Shown one piece after another: positions 23,418-32,760 of a DNA stretch of 39,939 nt (its first letter is position 1; the number at the start of each line of letters is the position of its first letter). The notes beneath the pieces are model-generated. The model did no database searches and was not told the origin of the DNA. It saw only the letters and a list, made by a program, of their open reading frames with translations. The stretch is from contig JAPHQV010000054.1 of NCBI GenBank assembly GCA_026197075.1, positions 1 through 39,939 on the forward strand, read 5' to 3'. Both the position numbers and the translations under genes were made by a program. The stretch comes from Gammaproteobacteria bacterium. GTDB lineage: Bacteria; Pseudomonadota; Gammaproteobacteria; DSM-19610.

Positions 23418-25556
23418 ATGGAAGAAAACAGAGACAATCACGTACTGAAACCCGGCTCCAATTGCTGGCGCATGGAACAGGCGCGGCGGGTGGCGTTCCT
23501 GGTCGATGGCGAAGATTATTTTCGCGCTGTGCGCGAGGCCATCCTGCAGGCGCGGCACTCGGTCTTCATCCTGGGCTGGGATATTCACAGCCGCCTGGTA
23601 CTGGTACGCGACGAAGACGACGATGGCCAGCCGCGCGAACTGGGCACGCTGCTCGATACGGTGGCGCGCGAGCATGGTGTGGAAGTCCATGTGCTGAGCT
23701 GGGACTTCGCCATGATCTATGCCATCGAGCGCGAGGCGGTACCGCTGTTCGTGCTCAACTGGAAAAGCGATGCACGCGTGCATTTTCACATGGACGACAA
23801 GCATCCGCTGGGTGCGTCCCGGCACCAGAAGGTGGTGGTGGTCGACGATGCAGTGGCCTTCTGCGGCGGCTTCGACCTGAGCCAGTGGCGCTGGGATACC
23901 TCGCAACATCGCATTGACGAGCCACGGCGCATCGATCCCGATGGTGAACCCTACCCTCCCTTCCATGACGTACAGATGCTGGTCGACGGCGATGCCGCCG
24001 CCGCACTCGGGGAACTGGCGCGGGCACGCTGGAAGCGCGTCAGTGGATCAGCGCCTGGTGTCGGGGCCGTTGCGCCTGATCAGGACCCCTGGCCGGCCTC
24101 GATCGATCCGGTCATCCGTGACACGCAGGTGGCCATCGCCCGCACCGAGGCCGCCTACGAAGGCGAGGAAGAGATCCGCGAGGTGGAACGGCTGTACCTC
24201 GACAGCATCGCCGCCGCCGAGCGTTTCATCTACATCGAGAACCAGTACCTCACCGCGCACTGTATCCGCGAAGCCCTGGTGGAACGCATGCGGGATGGGG
24301 ATGCGCTGGAAGTCGTCATCGTCATGCCGGAAAAAACCGGGGGCTGGCTGGAACAGCACACCATGGATGTGTTGCGCTCGCGCTTGGTCAGGCAACTGGA
24401 TGAGGTGAGCGATGGCAAGCAATTGCGCCTTTATTATCCGAGGCTATCGGCTGATTCCGATACCACGCTGATGGTGCACGCCAAGGTGATGGTGGTCGAT
24501 GACCGACTGGTGCGGGTGGCCTCGTCGAACCTCAGTAATCGTTCCATGGGTCTGGATGGTGAGTGCGACCTGGTCATCGAGGCCGAGGCCGGCAGCGACA
24601 CGCAGACCGCCATCAGGCAGTTCCGGGAACGCCTGTTGGCCGAACATCTTGGCGTCAGCGAAGCAGCGGTCGCCGATGCCATGGAAGCACAGGGTTCGCT
24701 GATCGCGGCCATCGAACACCTGCGCGGCGGTGATCGTAGCCTGCAGCCGCTGACGACCGAGGTCGACGAGGATGTCGATCAAATGGTGCCTGACTCGGCC
24801 CTGCTCGATCCGGAGCGGCCGATTGATTCCCATCGCTTCATCGAGCATTTCGTGCCGGAAGAGCACAAGAGCCACACGTTCCGGCGTGTGCTGGTGGCCG
24901 TGGCGACATTGGCTGTCCTGTTGGGGTTGGCAGCGGCCTGGCGCTGGACAGACCTGGGGGACGCGCTGGATGTGAACACGCTGGTCGGATACGCCGGTGC
25001 CCTGAACACGCACCCCGGTGCGCCCCTGCTCGTGATCGCCGGCTTTACCCTGGCCGTGGTACTCATGGTGCCGTTAACCCTGCTGGTCGTGGCGGTGGTG
25101 CTCGGCTTCGGTCCCTGGCTGGGGCTGGTATATGCGCTGGCAGGTGCCGAGCTCGGCGCGCTGCTGGGCTATTTTATCGGCCAGGGGGTCGGTCGTGACC
25201 TGGTGCGGCGCCATGCCGGTGAATGGGTGAATAATGTCAGCAAGCGATTGTCGAATCGTGGCTTGCTGACGATTATCACCTTGCGCATCGTCCCGGTAGC
25301 GCCCTTCGCGGTCATCAACCTGGTGGCGGGCGCGTCGCATATCCGCTTGCGGGATTTCGCGCTGGGTTCTCTGTTGGGGTTGCTACCTGGCGTGTTTGCC
25401 ATCGCCCTGTTCGCCGACGGCCTGATCCGGGCCATTCGTGCTCCGGACAAGGGTACCTTTGCCTGGTTGGCCGTCGCAGTCGTGGTGGCCCTGGGGCTGT
25501 TATTGGGTGTGCGCAGATGGCTGCGTACGACAACATCGGAAAAGGAGTCGGTATGA
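23418..25556 (+). CDS. Phospholipase D-like enzyme fused to a VTT membrane domain
   Basis: A 712-residue two-part protein. Residues 1-440 form a phospholipase D superfamily domain with both HKD motifs intact: H136-Q-K-VVVVD followed by GGFD, and H354-A-K-VMVVD followed by SSNLSNRSMG. Residues about 495-700 are membrane-embedded: a single helix, then a VTT/DedA (TVP38/TMEM64-type) domain with GFGPWLGLVYALAGAELGALLGYFIG and LRIVPVAPFAVINLVAGAS. The likely role is cleaving or transferring phosphatidyl groups at the inner membrane, with the VTT part moving lipid between leaflets. It overlaps the next gene by four bases (ATGA). The ATG at 23418 follows GGGG; a GTG at 23367 is possible. Confidence 0.9.
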   Translation: MEENRDNHVLKPGSNCWRMEQARRVAFLVDGEDYFRAVREAILQARHSVFILGWDIHSRLVLVRDEDDDGQPRELGTLLDTVAREHGVEVHVLSWDFAMIYAIEREAVPLFVLNWKSDARVHFHMDDKHPLGASRHQKVVVVDDAVAFCGGFDLSQWRWDTSQHRIDEPRRIDPDGEPYPPFHDVQMLVDGDAAAALGELARARWKRVSGSAPGVGAVAPDQDPWPASIDPVIRDTQVAIARTEAAYEGEEEIREVERLYLDSIAAAERFIYIENQYLTAHCIREALVERMRDGDALEVVIVMPEKTGGWLEQHTMDVLRSRLVRQLDEVSDGKQLRLYYPRLSADSDTTLMVHAKVMVVDDRLVRVASSNLSNRSMGLDGECDLVIEAEAGSDTQTAIRQFRERLLAEHLGVSEAAVADAMEAQGSLIAAIEHLRGGDRSLQPLTTEVDEDVDQMVPDSALLDPERPIDSHRFIEHFVPEEHKSHTFRRVLVAVATLAVLLGLAAAWRWTDLGDALDVNTLVGYAGALNTHPGAPLLVIAGFTLAVVLMVPLTLLVVAVVLGFGPWLGLVYALAGAELGALLGYFIGQGVGRDLVRRHAGEWVNNVSKRLSNRGLLTIITLRIVPVAPFAVINLVAGASHIRLRDFALGSLLGLLPGVFAIALFADGLIRAIRAPDKGTFAWLAVAVVVALGLLLGVRRWLRTTTSEKESV

Positions 25557-26140
25557 ATATCATCCGTAATCTTCTCGCCTTGATCGGGTTGCTGGCTGTA
25601 CTCGCCAGCGGGTATCTGTACCTGACCTACAAGGACGATATCGCGGCCTTCCGCGCACTGGATCCCAATGCGTCGGAGATGTACCTCAGTATGTGGGAGC
25701 GACTCAAGGAGACCGGCAACAGCGCGGACGCCACCGTATGGAAGGTGCCGCTGGCGGATGGCATCGGCCCGCAGGAAGCCGAGGAGATCATGAATTTCGT
25801 CGCCAACGAGCACAACATCATGGGTGTCGGCGAGCTGCCCCTGTCGGAGCAGGTGGCGCTGATGACCGGCGAGGAACAGCGCCTGCTGAAGATCTACCAG
25901 TACTGCGATCCGCGCACGGCGATGAAGATGGTCGACTACAGCGATGCCTTTTCCGCCTACCTGCCCTGTCGCATCGCCCTCGTGGAAGACCAGCAGGGCA
26001 ACCATGCCCTGTATTCACTCAACATGGACTTGATGATCTACGGCGGGAAGACCTTGCCCCCGGACCTGCTGGAAGAAGCGATGAAGGTGAAAAAAATCAT
26101 CCTCGATATCATGGAGCGTGGCGCGAAAGGGGCGTTCTAG
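25553..26140 (+). CDS. DUF302 domain protein with N-terminal anchor
   Basis: A 195-residue protein with one N-terminal membrane helix (NLLALIGLLAVLASGYLYL) and a periplasmic region whose C-terminal half looks like DUF302 (IYQYCDPRTAMKMVDYSDAFSAYLPCRIALVED, given here only as landmarks YQYCDP and YLPCR). Two cysteines there (about 122 and 143) could bind metal or form a disulfide. AAGGAG and the ATGA overlap with the PLD-VTT gene show translational coupling, so the products probably act together. DUF302 has no settled biochemical function. It ends on the shared GGGTCAGAGCCC hairpin. Confidence 0.78.
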   Translation: MNIIRNLLALIGLLAVLASGYLYLTYKDDIAAFRALDPNASEMYLSMWERLKETGNSADATVWKVPLADGIGPQEAEEIMNFVANEHNIMGVGELPLSEQVALMTGEEQRLLKIYQYCDPRTAMKMVDYSDAFSAYLPCRIALVEDQQGNHALYSLNMDLMIYGGKTLPPDLLEEAMKVKKIILDIMERGAKGAF

Positions 26141-26146
26141 TTCTGC

Positions 26147-26165
26147 AAAGGGCTCTGACCCCTTT
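26147..26165. terminator. Bidirectional terminator hairpin, second copy of the GGGTCAGAGCCC core
   Basis: AAAGGG-ctctgac-cCCCTTT: the complement reads AAAGGGGTCAGAGCCCTTT, identical to 13206-13224. It separates the DUF302 gene from the convergent TetR gene and overlaps the TetR stop codon (26164-26166). Confidence 0.8.
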
Positions 26166-26835
26166 ATCGTTTGGTGGCCACTCCCCGCACCCCCGCCCAC
26201 AGCACCTGCAACTGCTGCTTGTACATGCCGCCGATCCCCTGAGGACTGGCGACCCGCAGCGCCAGCGGAACCCCGAAGAAGATCGACACCAGCGCCACCA
26301 TGACGGTGTTCATGTGGGTGTTGGGGGGCAGTTCCTCCAGGTGCACCGCCTCCTGCAGGCTGGGGACCAGCACGCTTTCGATGCCCTTGTCCGGGGTGTT
26401 CTCGATGCCGTCCAGTTCCGGGAAGGCGAGCAGACGCTCCGCCAGGGTCAGGTCCGGCAGCCGGGGGCGTTCCCGCAGCCGCCCCTGGTGGGCGATGATT
26501 TCGCCCATGAGGCCGGGGTGGCGCTGGATCTGCACCGCGGCCCGCTCGAAGATGGCCTCGATCACCGCCAGGCCGGCCCCATTGCGGGCAGCCTGCTGGC
26601 CGTGCCAGTTCACCTCCATGGTCCAGAGCTGGATCAGGTAGTTGATCAGGTCGGCCTTCCTGGGGAAATAGTTGAAGAAGGTGGCCTCGGACACCAGGGC
26701 GGCATCGCACAGTTCCTTTACCGGGATGTCGTCCAGGGTGCGGGTTTCCAGTCGCTCGGAAACGGCCTGGCGCAGATTGAGCTTGGTCTGGGCGTACTTG
26801 CGTTCCCGGAGGGGGATTTTGTTGACCTCGGGCAT
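26164..26835 (-). CDS. TetR family transcriptional regulator
   Basis: A 223-residue regulator. The N-terminal helix-turn-helix has the TetR pattern: RQAVSERLETRTLDDIPVKELC followed by VSEATFFNYFPRKADLI (quoted as landmarks; the recognition helix is ATFFNYFPRK). The ligand-binding region shows no close match that I recognise. It is divergent from the TauE/SafE-like gene, with a 10-bp inverted repeat between them, so autoregulation and control of that gene are plausible. Part of its stop codon belongs to a terminator hairpin. Confidence 0.87.
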   Translation of the reverse strand: MPEVNKIPLRERKYAQTKLNLRQAVSERLETRTLDDIPVKELCDAALVSEATFFNYFPRKADLINYLIQLWTMEVNWHGQQAARNGAGLAVIEAIFERAAVQIQRHPGLMGEIIAHQGRLRERPRLPDLTLAERLLAFPELDGIENTPDKGIESVLVPSLQEAVHLEELPPNTHMNTVMVALVSIFFGVPLALRVASPQGIGGMYKQQLQVLWAGVRGVATKR

Positions 26836-26903
26836 TTTGGTAAGTCACTCATCGGGTTGGGATAATTCAGAAATATATAGCAGGATGGAATTATTGGTGC
26901 AAC

Positions 26904-26932
26904 CATTAAAATAATGCTCTCCTATTTTAATG
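26904..26932. promoter_or_regulatory. 10-bp inverted repeat, candidate TetR operator
   Basis: CATTAAAATA (26904-26913) and TATTTTAATG (26923-26932) are perfect inverted copies with a 9-nt spacer. The site is 69 bp upstream of the TetR start and 92 bp before the TauE/SafE-like gene. TetR dimers bind inverted repeats of about this size, so this is the best local operator candidate. Confidence 0.5.
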
Positions 26933-27023
26933 ATGGTAGATGGATAATTTGAGCTGGGTGCCGGGATGACGGATCTGGCCATTCCGGGTACAGTGGCGCG
27001 CATCCTTCGCCAAGCCCGTTCCC

Positions 27024-27761
27024 ATGGAAAGCATCAGCTGGGTTCCCTTCACCATCGGCCTGTTCAGCGCCGTGCATTGCGTGGGCATGTGCGGCGGGAT
27101 CATCGGTGCCCTGAGCATGAGCCTGCCGGCCCGGGTGCGGGACAGTCGCTGGCGTCTGTCCCTGTACCTGCTGGCCTACAGCCTGGGGCGGGTCAGCAGC
27201 TATGCCCTGGCCGGGGCCCTGATCGGGGTGGTGGGGCAGCAGCTGTTCGATTTCATCAGCCCCCAGTACGGCCATCGCATCATGCAGGCCTTCGCGGCCC
27301 TGCTGCTGGTGGGCATCGGCCTGTACCTGGCGGGCTGGTTCCCGCGCTTCGCCCAGCTGGAGCGCATCGGGGTGCCCCTGTGGCGACGCCTCGAACCCCT
27401 GGGCCGACGGCTGCTTCCCGTGAAATCGCCATTCCATGCCCTGGCTTTCGGGTTGGTGTGGGGCTGGCTGCCTTGCGGACTGGTATATTCCACTCTGTTG
27501 TGGGCAGCGGCGGCGGGCACGGCGGGGCAGGGTGCCCTCTACATGGCGCTGTTCGGGCTGGGCACGCTGCCGGCGGTCATGGGCGCCGGTCTGCTGGCGG
27601 GCTGGCTCACCCGCTTTGCCCGCCAGCCACGCGTGCGCCAGGTGCTGGGGGGCTTGCTGGTGGTGATGGCGCTGGGTACGCTCTGGTACCAGGGGCAGGT
27701 GGTCGACCACTCGGCCCATGGGCCCGGGCATGAGCATCATCAGCATGAGGCTGTGGATTGA
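27024..27761 (+). CDS. TauE/SafE (DsbD-like) family membrane protein
   Basis: A 245-residue inner-membrane protein with six or so helices. Key features are the N-terminal HCVGMCGGIIGAL motif and a second WGWLPCGLVYSTL motif; the paired cysteines C19 and C23 and the lone PC in the fourth helix are typical of the DsbD_2/SafE group found beside cbb3 oxidase genes and linked to copper or heavy-metal handling. The C-terminus is histidine-rich (HSAHGPGHEHHQHEAVD), which supports metal binding. The FNR-type site at 27758-27771 overlaps its stop codon and serves the next gene. No cco genes are in the window. Confidence 0.85.
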   Translation: MESISWVPFTIGLFSAVHCVGMCGGIIGALSMSLPARVRDSRWRLSLYLLAYSLGRVSSYALAGALIGVVGQQLFDFISPQYGHRIMQAFAALLLVGIGLYLAGWFPRFAQLERIGVPLWRRLEPLGRRLLPVKSPFHALAFGLVWGWLPCGLVYSTLLWAAAAGTAGQGALYMALFGLGTLPAVMGAGLLAGWLTRFARQPRVRQVLGGLLVVMALGTLWYQGQVVDHSAHGPGHEHHQHEAVD

Positions 27762-27799
27762 CCTGACTCAAGTCCCGATTGGATTTGATTTATTAGAAT
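27758..27799 (+). promoter_or_regulatory. FNR/CRP-type site with matched -10
   Basis: TTGACCTGACTCAA (27758-27771) fits TTGA-N6-TCAA, the core shared by FNR, ANR and DNR sites. TAGAAT (27794-27799) begins exactly 22 bp beyond the site, which places the site centre at -41.5: the class II activation geometry. The sigma-54 activator gene starts 86 bp further on. Confidence 0.6.
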
Positions 27800-27884
27800 G
27801 TAATGGCACTGAATCGGTCTTTTTTTCGTCGTGCGCGAGCAGGGGCATGACGAACTGGGGAATGCGTAACCAACGGAGCGCCGT

Positions 27885-28844
<960 letters not shown>

Positions 28845-28862
28845 GCACGGTGTGACTTGCAT

Positions 28863-28880
28863 GCCTGCTTCCCGGCAGGC
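28863..28880 (+). terminator. Hairpin after the sigma-54 activator gene
   Basis: GCCTGC-ttcccg-GCAGGC, beginning 19 bp after the stop codon. The stem is GC-rich but has no T run, so it may stall polymerase or protect the mRNA 3' end rather than terminate strongly. Confidence 0.45.
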
Positions 28881-28889
28881 GTCACACGG

Positions 28890-28907
28890 CTGTCATCCCG
28901 CCTTCAT
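28890..28907 (+). promoter_or_regulatory. Candidate Pho box before the GT4-PAP2-GT4 operon
   Basis: CTGTCAT-cccg-CCTTCAT (28890-28907) matches the two 7-bp repeats of the PhoB site with its 4-bp spacer: 7/7 and 5/7 against CTGTCAT. The nearest -10-like hexamer, TAGCAT (28928-28933), is 20 bp downstream instead of the usual 10 or so, which weakens the call. Confidence 0.4.
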
Positions 28908-28964
28908 ATCCCCGTAAAGCCTACCCCTAGCATGGCGTCATCTGAAGTCGCGCCAGGGTGATGC

Positions 28965-30149
28965 GTGCTGCAATCCATGCAAGTGGGGATCGTGACCGAA
29001 ACCTTCCGACCCGAGGTCAATGGGGTCGCCATGACCCTTGGCCGATTGGTGGATGGCCTGCTCGAACGCGGTCACCGTATACAGATCATTCGCCCGGCAC
29101 AGGGGCGCAATGACCGCGCAGCGGTGAACGGCAGCCTGCGCGAGCATCTTGCCCCGGGTTTCCGCATCCCCTTCTATCCCGATATGCACACCGGTCTGAT
29201 CAGTCGGATGCGCCTGCGTCGGTTGTGGTGCGAGTTCCGGCCCGATGTATTGTACGTTGCCACGGAAGGTCCTCTGGGCCGTGCGGCGGTACGCCAGGCG
29301 GCTGCCTGGAACATCCCGGCCCTGAGCGGGTTTCACACCCAGTTCGCGCACTACAGTCGACATTACCGCCTGGGCTGGCTGGAACCCATGGTGGAGCGTT
29401 ACCTGCGAACTTTTCACCGCTCCACGGCCTGCACACTGGTGCCGACCCGGGATTTGCAACGACAGTTGGAGGAAAAGGGGTTTGGCCGGGTTGAGGTGTT
29501 GTCCCGTGGCGTGGATTGCAGTTTGTTTCACCCGCGTCGGCGCAGCGCGGACCTGCGCGCCGCGTGGGGCCTGGCGGACAACGAACTCGCCGTGCTCTAT
29601 GTGGGGCGGCTGGCGGCGGAAAAGAACCTGGAGGATGCCGTGGCCGCCTTCGAGGCGATCCAGTGGGAACAGCCCACGGCGCGTTTCGTGCTGGTGGGCG
29701 ATGGTCCGGAACGCGCGCGGCTGGCTGTCGAGCATCCCGAGTTCATATTCTGTGGCACACAAACCGGTGAGTCTCTTGCGCATCACTATGCCTCGGCGGA
29801 CCTGTTCCTGTTTCCCAGTCGCACCGAGACCTTCGGTAACGTGGTGCTGGAGGCGATGGCGTCGGGCCTGCCGGTGGTGGCCTATGACTACGCGGCCGCG
29901 GCCCAGCATATGGCCGGAGGCCAGGCCGGCATGGCCGTCCCCCTCGAGGATCCCGCAGGCTTCACCCGTGCGGCACTGAGGCTGTCGCGCAGTCCGCTGC
30001 TGCGCGCGCGCATTGGCAGCCTGGCATGTGAGCAGGCCTGCCGCGTGGACTGGGCCGACGTCGTGACGCGATTCGAAACGCTGTTACACCAGTATGGGGC
30101 AAGGGGGCAACGTGCACGCAATGCAGCAAGCCTGGCAATGGTTCGGTAA
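28965..30149 (+). CDS. GT4 family glycosyltransferase, probable lipid glycosyltransferase
   Basis: A 394-residue GT-B enzyme. The N-terminal half has the acceptor-binding start GIVTETFRPEVNGVAMTLGRL, typical of glycosyltransferases acting on diacylglycerol or phosphatidylinositol. The C-terminal half has the nucleotide-sugar site: LYVGRLAAEKNLED, LVGDGPER and the E-x7-E motif in SRTETFGNVVLEAMASGLPVV. It contains no membrane helix and would act at the inner face. It is the first gene of an operon with a PAP2 phosphatase and a second GT4. The GTG at 28965 follows AGGGTG; an ATG at 28977 is an alternative. A PhoB-type site lies upstream. The sugar donor and acceptor cannot be read from sequence. 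Confidence 0.88.
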   Translation: MLQSMQVGIVTETFRPEVNGVAMTLGRLVDGLLERGHRIQIIRPAQGRNDRAAVNGSLREHLAPGFRIPFYPDMHTGLISRMRLRRLWCEFRPDVLYVATEGPLGRAAVRQAAAWNIPALSGFHTQFAHYSRHYRLGWLEPMVERYLRTFHRSTACTLVPTRDLQRQLEEKGFGRVEVLSRGVDCSLFHPRRRSADLRAAWGLADNELAVLYVGRLAAEKNLEDAVAAFEAIQWEQPTARFVLVGDGPERARLAVEHPEFIFCGTQTGESLAHHYASADLFLFPSRTETFGNVVLEAMASGLPVVAYDYAAAAQHMAGGQAGMAVPLEDPAGFTRAALRLSRSPLLRARIGSLACEQACRVDWADVVTRFETLLHQYGARGQRARNAASLAMVR

Positions 30150-30648
30150 GTGGGACCTGTCCCTCTGCCTGTCCTGCAACCGCCTGGGACGTTTCTGGCC
30201 GATCACCGGCCTGTTGCGCATCTGCAGTCGTCTGGGTGACGGGGTATTCTGGTACAGCCTGATGGCTGTGCTCCCCCTGGCCTATGGCTGGCAGGGCCTG
30301 CAGGCCTCCTTGCATATGCTGCTGGTGGCCGTTCTGGGACTCATGGTCTACAAGTGGCTGAAGACGCGCACCGTGCGTCCCCGCCCCTGTGCCGTAAGCC
30401 AACATGTCACCCAGCATACGACGGCTCTGGATCAGTTCAGTTTCCCCTCCGGCCATACCCTGCACGCCGTCTGCTTCAGCACGGTGCTGCTTGCCTATTT
30501 CCCGGGCCTTGTGTTGCTCGTGGTGCCTTTCACCTTGCTGGTGGCGATCTCGCGTCCGGTACTTGGCCTGCACTATCCCAGCGACGTGCTCGCCGGTGCC
30601 GCCATTGGATACCTGCTGGCCAGTGGGAGCCTCCTGTTACTGGTCTGA
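30112..30648 (+). CDS. PAP2 family membrane phosphatase
   Basis: A 178-residue protein with about five helices and the three PAP2 motifs: KWLKTRTVRPRP, FSFPSGHTLHA and SRPVLGLHYPSDVLAG, with the catalytic histidines present. Such enzymes remove phosphate from phosphatidic acid, phosphatidylglycerol phosphate or undecaprenyl pyrophosphate on the outer side of the membrane. Between two lipid-type glycosyltransferases, phosphatidate to diacylglycerol is the attractive reaction, since it would supply their acceptor (inference). The gene overlaps the end of the first GT4. AAGGGGG at 30102-30108 favours GTG 30112; ATGs at 30094 and 30121 are in the same frame. Confidence 0.88.
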   Translation: MHAMQQAWQWFGKWDLSLCLSCNRLGRFWPITGLLRICSRLGDGVFWYSLMAVLPLAYGWQGLQASLHMLLVAVLGLMVYKWLKTRTVRPRPCAVSQHVTQHTTALDQFSFPSGHTLHAVCFSTVLLAYFPGLVLLVVPFTLLVAISRPVLGLHYPSDVLAGAAIGYLLASGSLLLLV

Positions 30649-30676
30649 CGACCCGGCAGGCGGACACTACCCACCC

Positions 30677-31879
30677 ATGCGTATCCTGATGGTTTCGGAT
30701 GTGTATTTTCCCCGTGTCAACGGGGTGTCGACCTCCATCGCCACCACGCGCAAGACACTGCACGATCTGGGTCACCGCACCACTCTGGTTGCTCCTGCCT
30801 ATCCCGGTGCCGATAGCAGTTCCCATGCTCCCGGTGATGTGCTGTTTCGTGTGCCGGGGCGTCGTGTGCCCTTCGATCCCGAGGACCAGTTGATGCGCTG
30901 GGGCAACCTGCGTCGCCTGGGTGAACACCTGAATGCAGATGACTATGATGTGATCCACATTCACACCCCCTTCATGGCGCATCGCCTGGGTGTGTGGCTG
31001 GGACGACGCTGGGACGTTCCCGTTGTGGAGACCTACCACACATTCTTCGAGGAGTACCTGCACCACTACCTGCCGATCCTCCCGTCCTCTCTGGCACGTG
31101 CAGTGGCGCGCCGGCTTTCGCGCAATCTGCAGCGTGGCGTGGATGGCTTTGTGGTGCCCTCGAGCGCCATCGCAGCCGCGCTGCAGGACTATGGCATGGA
31201 TATCCCCTTGCGGGTGGTGCCCACCGGGTTGGATCTGGATGAATTCACTCCAGGTGATCGTTCTGCATTCTGCCAGCGTCACGGCCTGGACCCGGTACGG
31301 CCGATCCTGGTCTACGTGGGTCGCGTGGCCCACGAGAAGAACATCGGCTTTCTGCTCGAGGTGTTGGCGCGCGTGCGCAAGCGGGTACCCGAGGTGATAC
31401 TGATCGTTGCCGGTGACGGCCCTGCCAAGGCCTCGCTGCAACGCAAAGCGCAGCAGCTTGCGCTCGCGCGCAACGTACTGTTCATCGGCTACTTACCGCG
31501 CGGCCAGACCCTGTGGGATTGCTTTGCCGCGGGTGATGCCTTCGTGTTCGCATCAAAGACAGAGACCCAGGGTCTGGTGCTGCTGGAGGCCCTGGCACTG
31601 GGTGTTCCGGTAGTGTCCTATGCCGCGCTGGGTGCGCGGGATGTATTGGTACCTGGCTGTGGCGCGGTCATCGTGGAGGGCGGCGTGGAGGATTTTGCCG
31701 CCGATGTCATTAGCCTGCTGCGTGACCCGCTTCGTCGCAGCTGTCTGTCCGAAGAGGCTGTGCGCTATGCTCGTGACTGGTCCACGCACCAGACCAGCCA
31801 GCGCCTGGTGGCTTTCTACCGGGATGTGATCGATGGGCGCCGGAAGCAAGAGGCATGCGCGCTGTACGAGAATATCTAG
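30677..31879 (+). CDS. GT4 family glycosyltransferase, diacylglycerol type
   Basis: A 400-residue GT-B enzyme. The start MRILMVSDVYFPRVNGVST and the HIHTPFMAH and ETYHTFFEEYLHHY segments are characteristic of diacylglycerol glucosyltransferases and their PimA/MgtA-type relatives. The C-terminal domain has YVGRVAHEKNIGFLLE, AGDGPAK and SKTETQGLVLLEALALGVPVV, with both donor-site glutamates. It is related to, but clearly different from, the first GT4 in the operon, so the two may add successive sugars. It begins 28 bp after the PAP2 gene and converges with the OlsB-like gene. Confidence 0.88.
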   Translation: MRILMVSDVYFPRVNGVSTSIATTRKTLHDLGHRTTLVAPAYPGADSSSHAPGDVLFRVPGRRVPFDPEDQLMRWGNLRRLGEHLNADDYDVIHIHTPFMAHRLGVWLGRRWDVPVVETYHTFFEEYLHHYLPILPSSLARAVARRLSRNLQRGVDGFVVPSSAIAAALQDYGMDIPLRVVPTGLDLDEFTPGDRSAFCQRHGLDPVRPILVYVGRVAHEKNIGFLLEVLARVRKRVPEVILIVAGDGPAKASLQRKAQQLALARNVLFIGYLPRGQTLWDCFAAGDAFVFASKTETQGLVLLEALALGVPVVSYAALGARDVLVPGCGAVIVEGGVEDFAADVISLLRDPLRRSCLSEEAVRYARDWSTHQTSQRLVAFYRDVIDGRRKQEACALYENI

Positions 31880-31939
31880 CCCTGCACAGGCGAATGACTC
31901 TACGTAGTGAATCCGTGGATGCCGGCCTGATGACCGTAT

Positions 31940-32707
31940 TCAAACGCAGGTAAGGAAGCCTCGTTCATGATGAGTCGTCAGTTGCTCGCGCTGCAAGATC
32001 ACGAACACATCGGCCACGTTGAACACCGGATCCCAGCAGGCTTCGCCGCCGATCCTGGCACCCAGGCGCAGGTACGCCTTGAGTAATGCGGGCAAGACGA
32101 CCGGCACGTCATGGGGCAGTGGGAAAATCTCCGACAGGGCGAGCCGTGGTGCGACCCGCAGTTCCGGGTCAGTGAAATAGCGCGGGCGGATACGGTCCAT
32201 GATGGCTTGGGCGTGGGCACCCTGGTCGTCCATGGGCAGACTTGCGCACCCGATGAGGTAATCGATGTCATGCTCTATCACCTGCTGAGCGATGCCGTTC
32301 CACAAGGTATGGATGGCGGCGCCGGTCCGGTACTCGGGATGGATGCATGTGCGACCCACTTCCATGAACCGGCCATCTAGGGACAGTACCGGCTGCAGGT
32401 GAAACTCGGTTTCCGAGTAGAACATGCCGGCGGCGCGCGCACCTTCGGCCAGTAGCAGGCGTGTGGAACCCACCAGTTGGCCGCAGCGCGGGTCAGTGAC
32501 CATCAGGTGCAGGCAGTGAGGATCGAATTCATCCTGTTCGAGACCATCGGGGTCCCGGGGCAGGTTTGCACCCATTTCCTCAACAAACACCTGATGGCGC
32601 AGTCGCTGGGTGGCGGCGATGTCCTCGGCGCTGGAGGCCAGGCTGACCTGCAGCGATTCCGCCGGCGAGGCGGCAACAAAATCCAGTGATTCGTGTGCTA
32701 GCGACAT
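31940..32707 (-). CDS. olsB: OlsB-like ornithine N-acyltransferase (GNAT fold)
   Basis: A 255-residue protein of the OlsB/Acetyltransf_5 group: an N-terminal segment with RLRHQVFVEEMGANLP, then LEQDEFDPHCLHLMVTD, LVGSTRLL, the FMEVGRTCIHPEYR strand and LIGCASLPM. OlsB transfers a 3-hydroxyacyl chain from acyl-carrier protein to ornithine, the first step of phosphate-free ornithine lipids; OlsA (not in this window) adds the second chain. AGGGA (32717-32721) selects the ATG at 32707 over those at 32716 and 32755. Convergent with the GT4-PAP2-GT4 operon, it fits a shared theme of phosphorus-free membrane lipids. Other acyl-amino-acid synthases of the same fold remain possible. Confidence 0.75.
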   Translation of the reverse strand: MSLAHESLDFVAASPAESLQVSLASSAEDIAATQRLRHQVFVEEMGANLPRDPDGLEQDEFDPHCLHLMVTDPRCGQLVGSTRLLLAEGARAAGMFYSETEFHLQPVLSLDGRFMEVGRTCIHPEYRTGAAIHTLWNGIAQQVIEHDIDYLIGCASLPMDDQGAHAQAIMDRIRPRYFTDPELRVAPRLALSEIFPLPHDVPVVLPALLKAYLRLGARIGGEACWDPVFNVADVFVILQREQLTTHHERGFLTCV

Positions 32708-32760
32708 GACAGTCATCCCTATTGATACATATGGGTGACTGTAGCCGGCTTGCATAGCGG

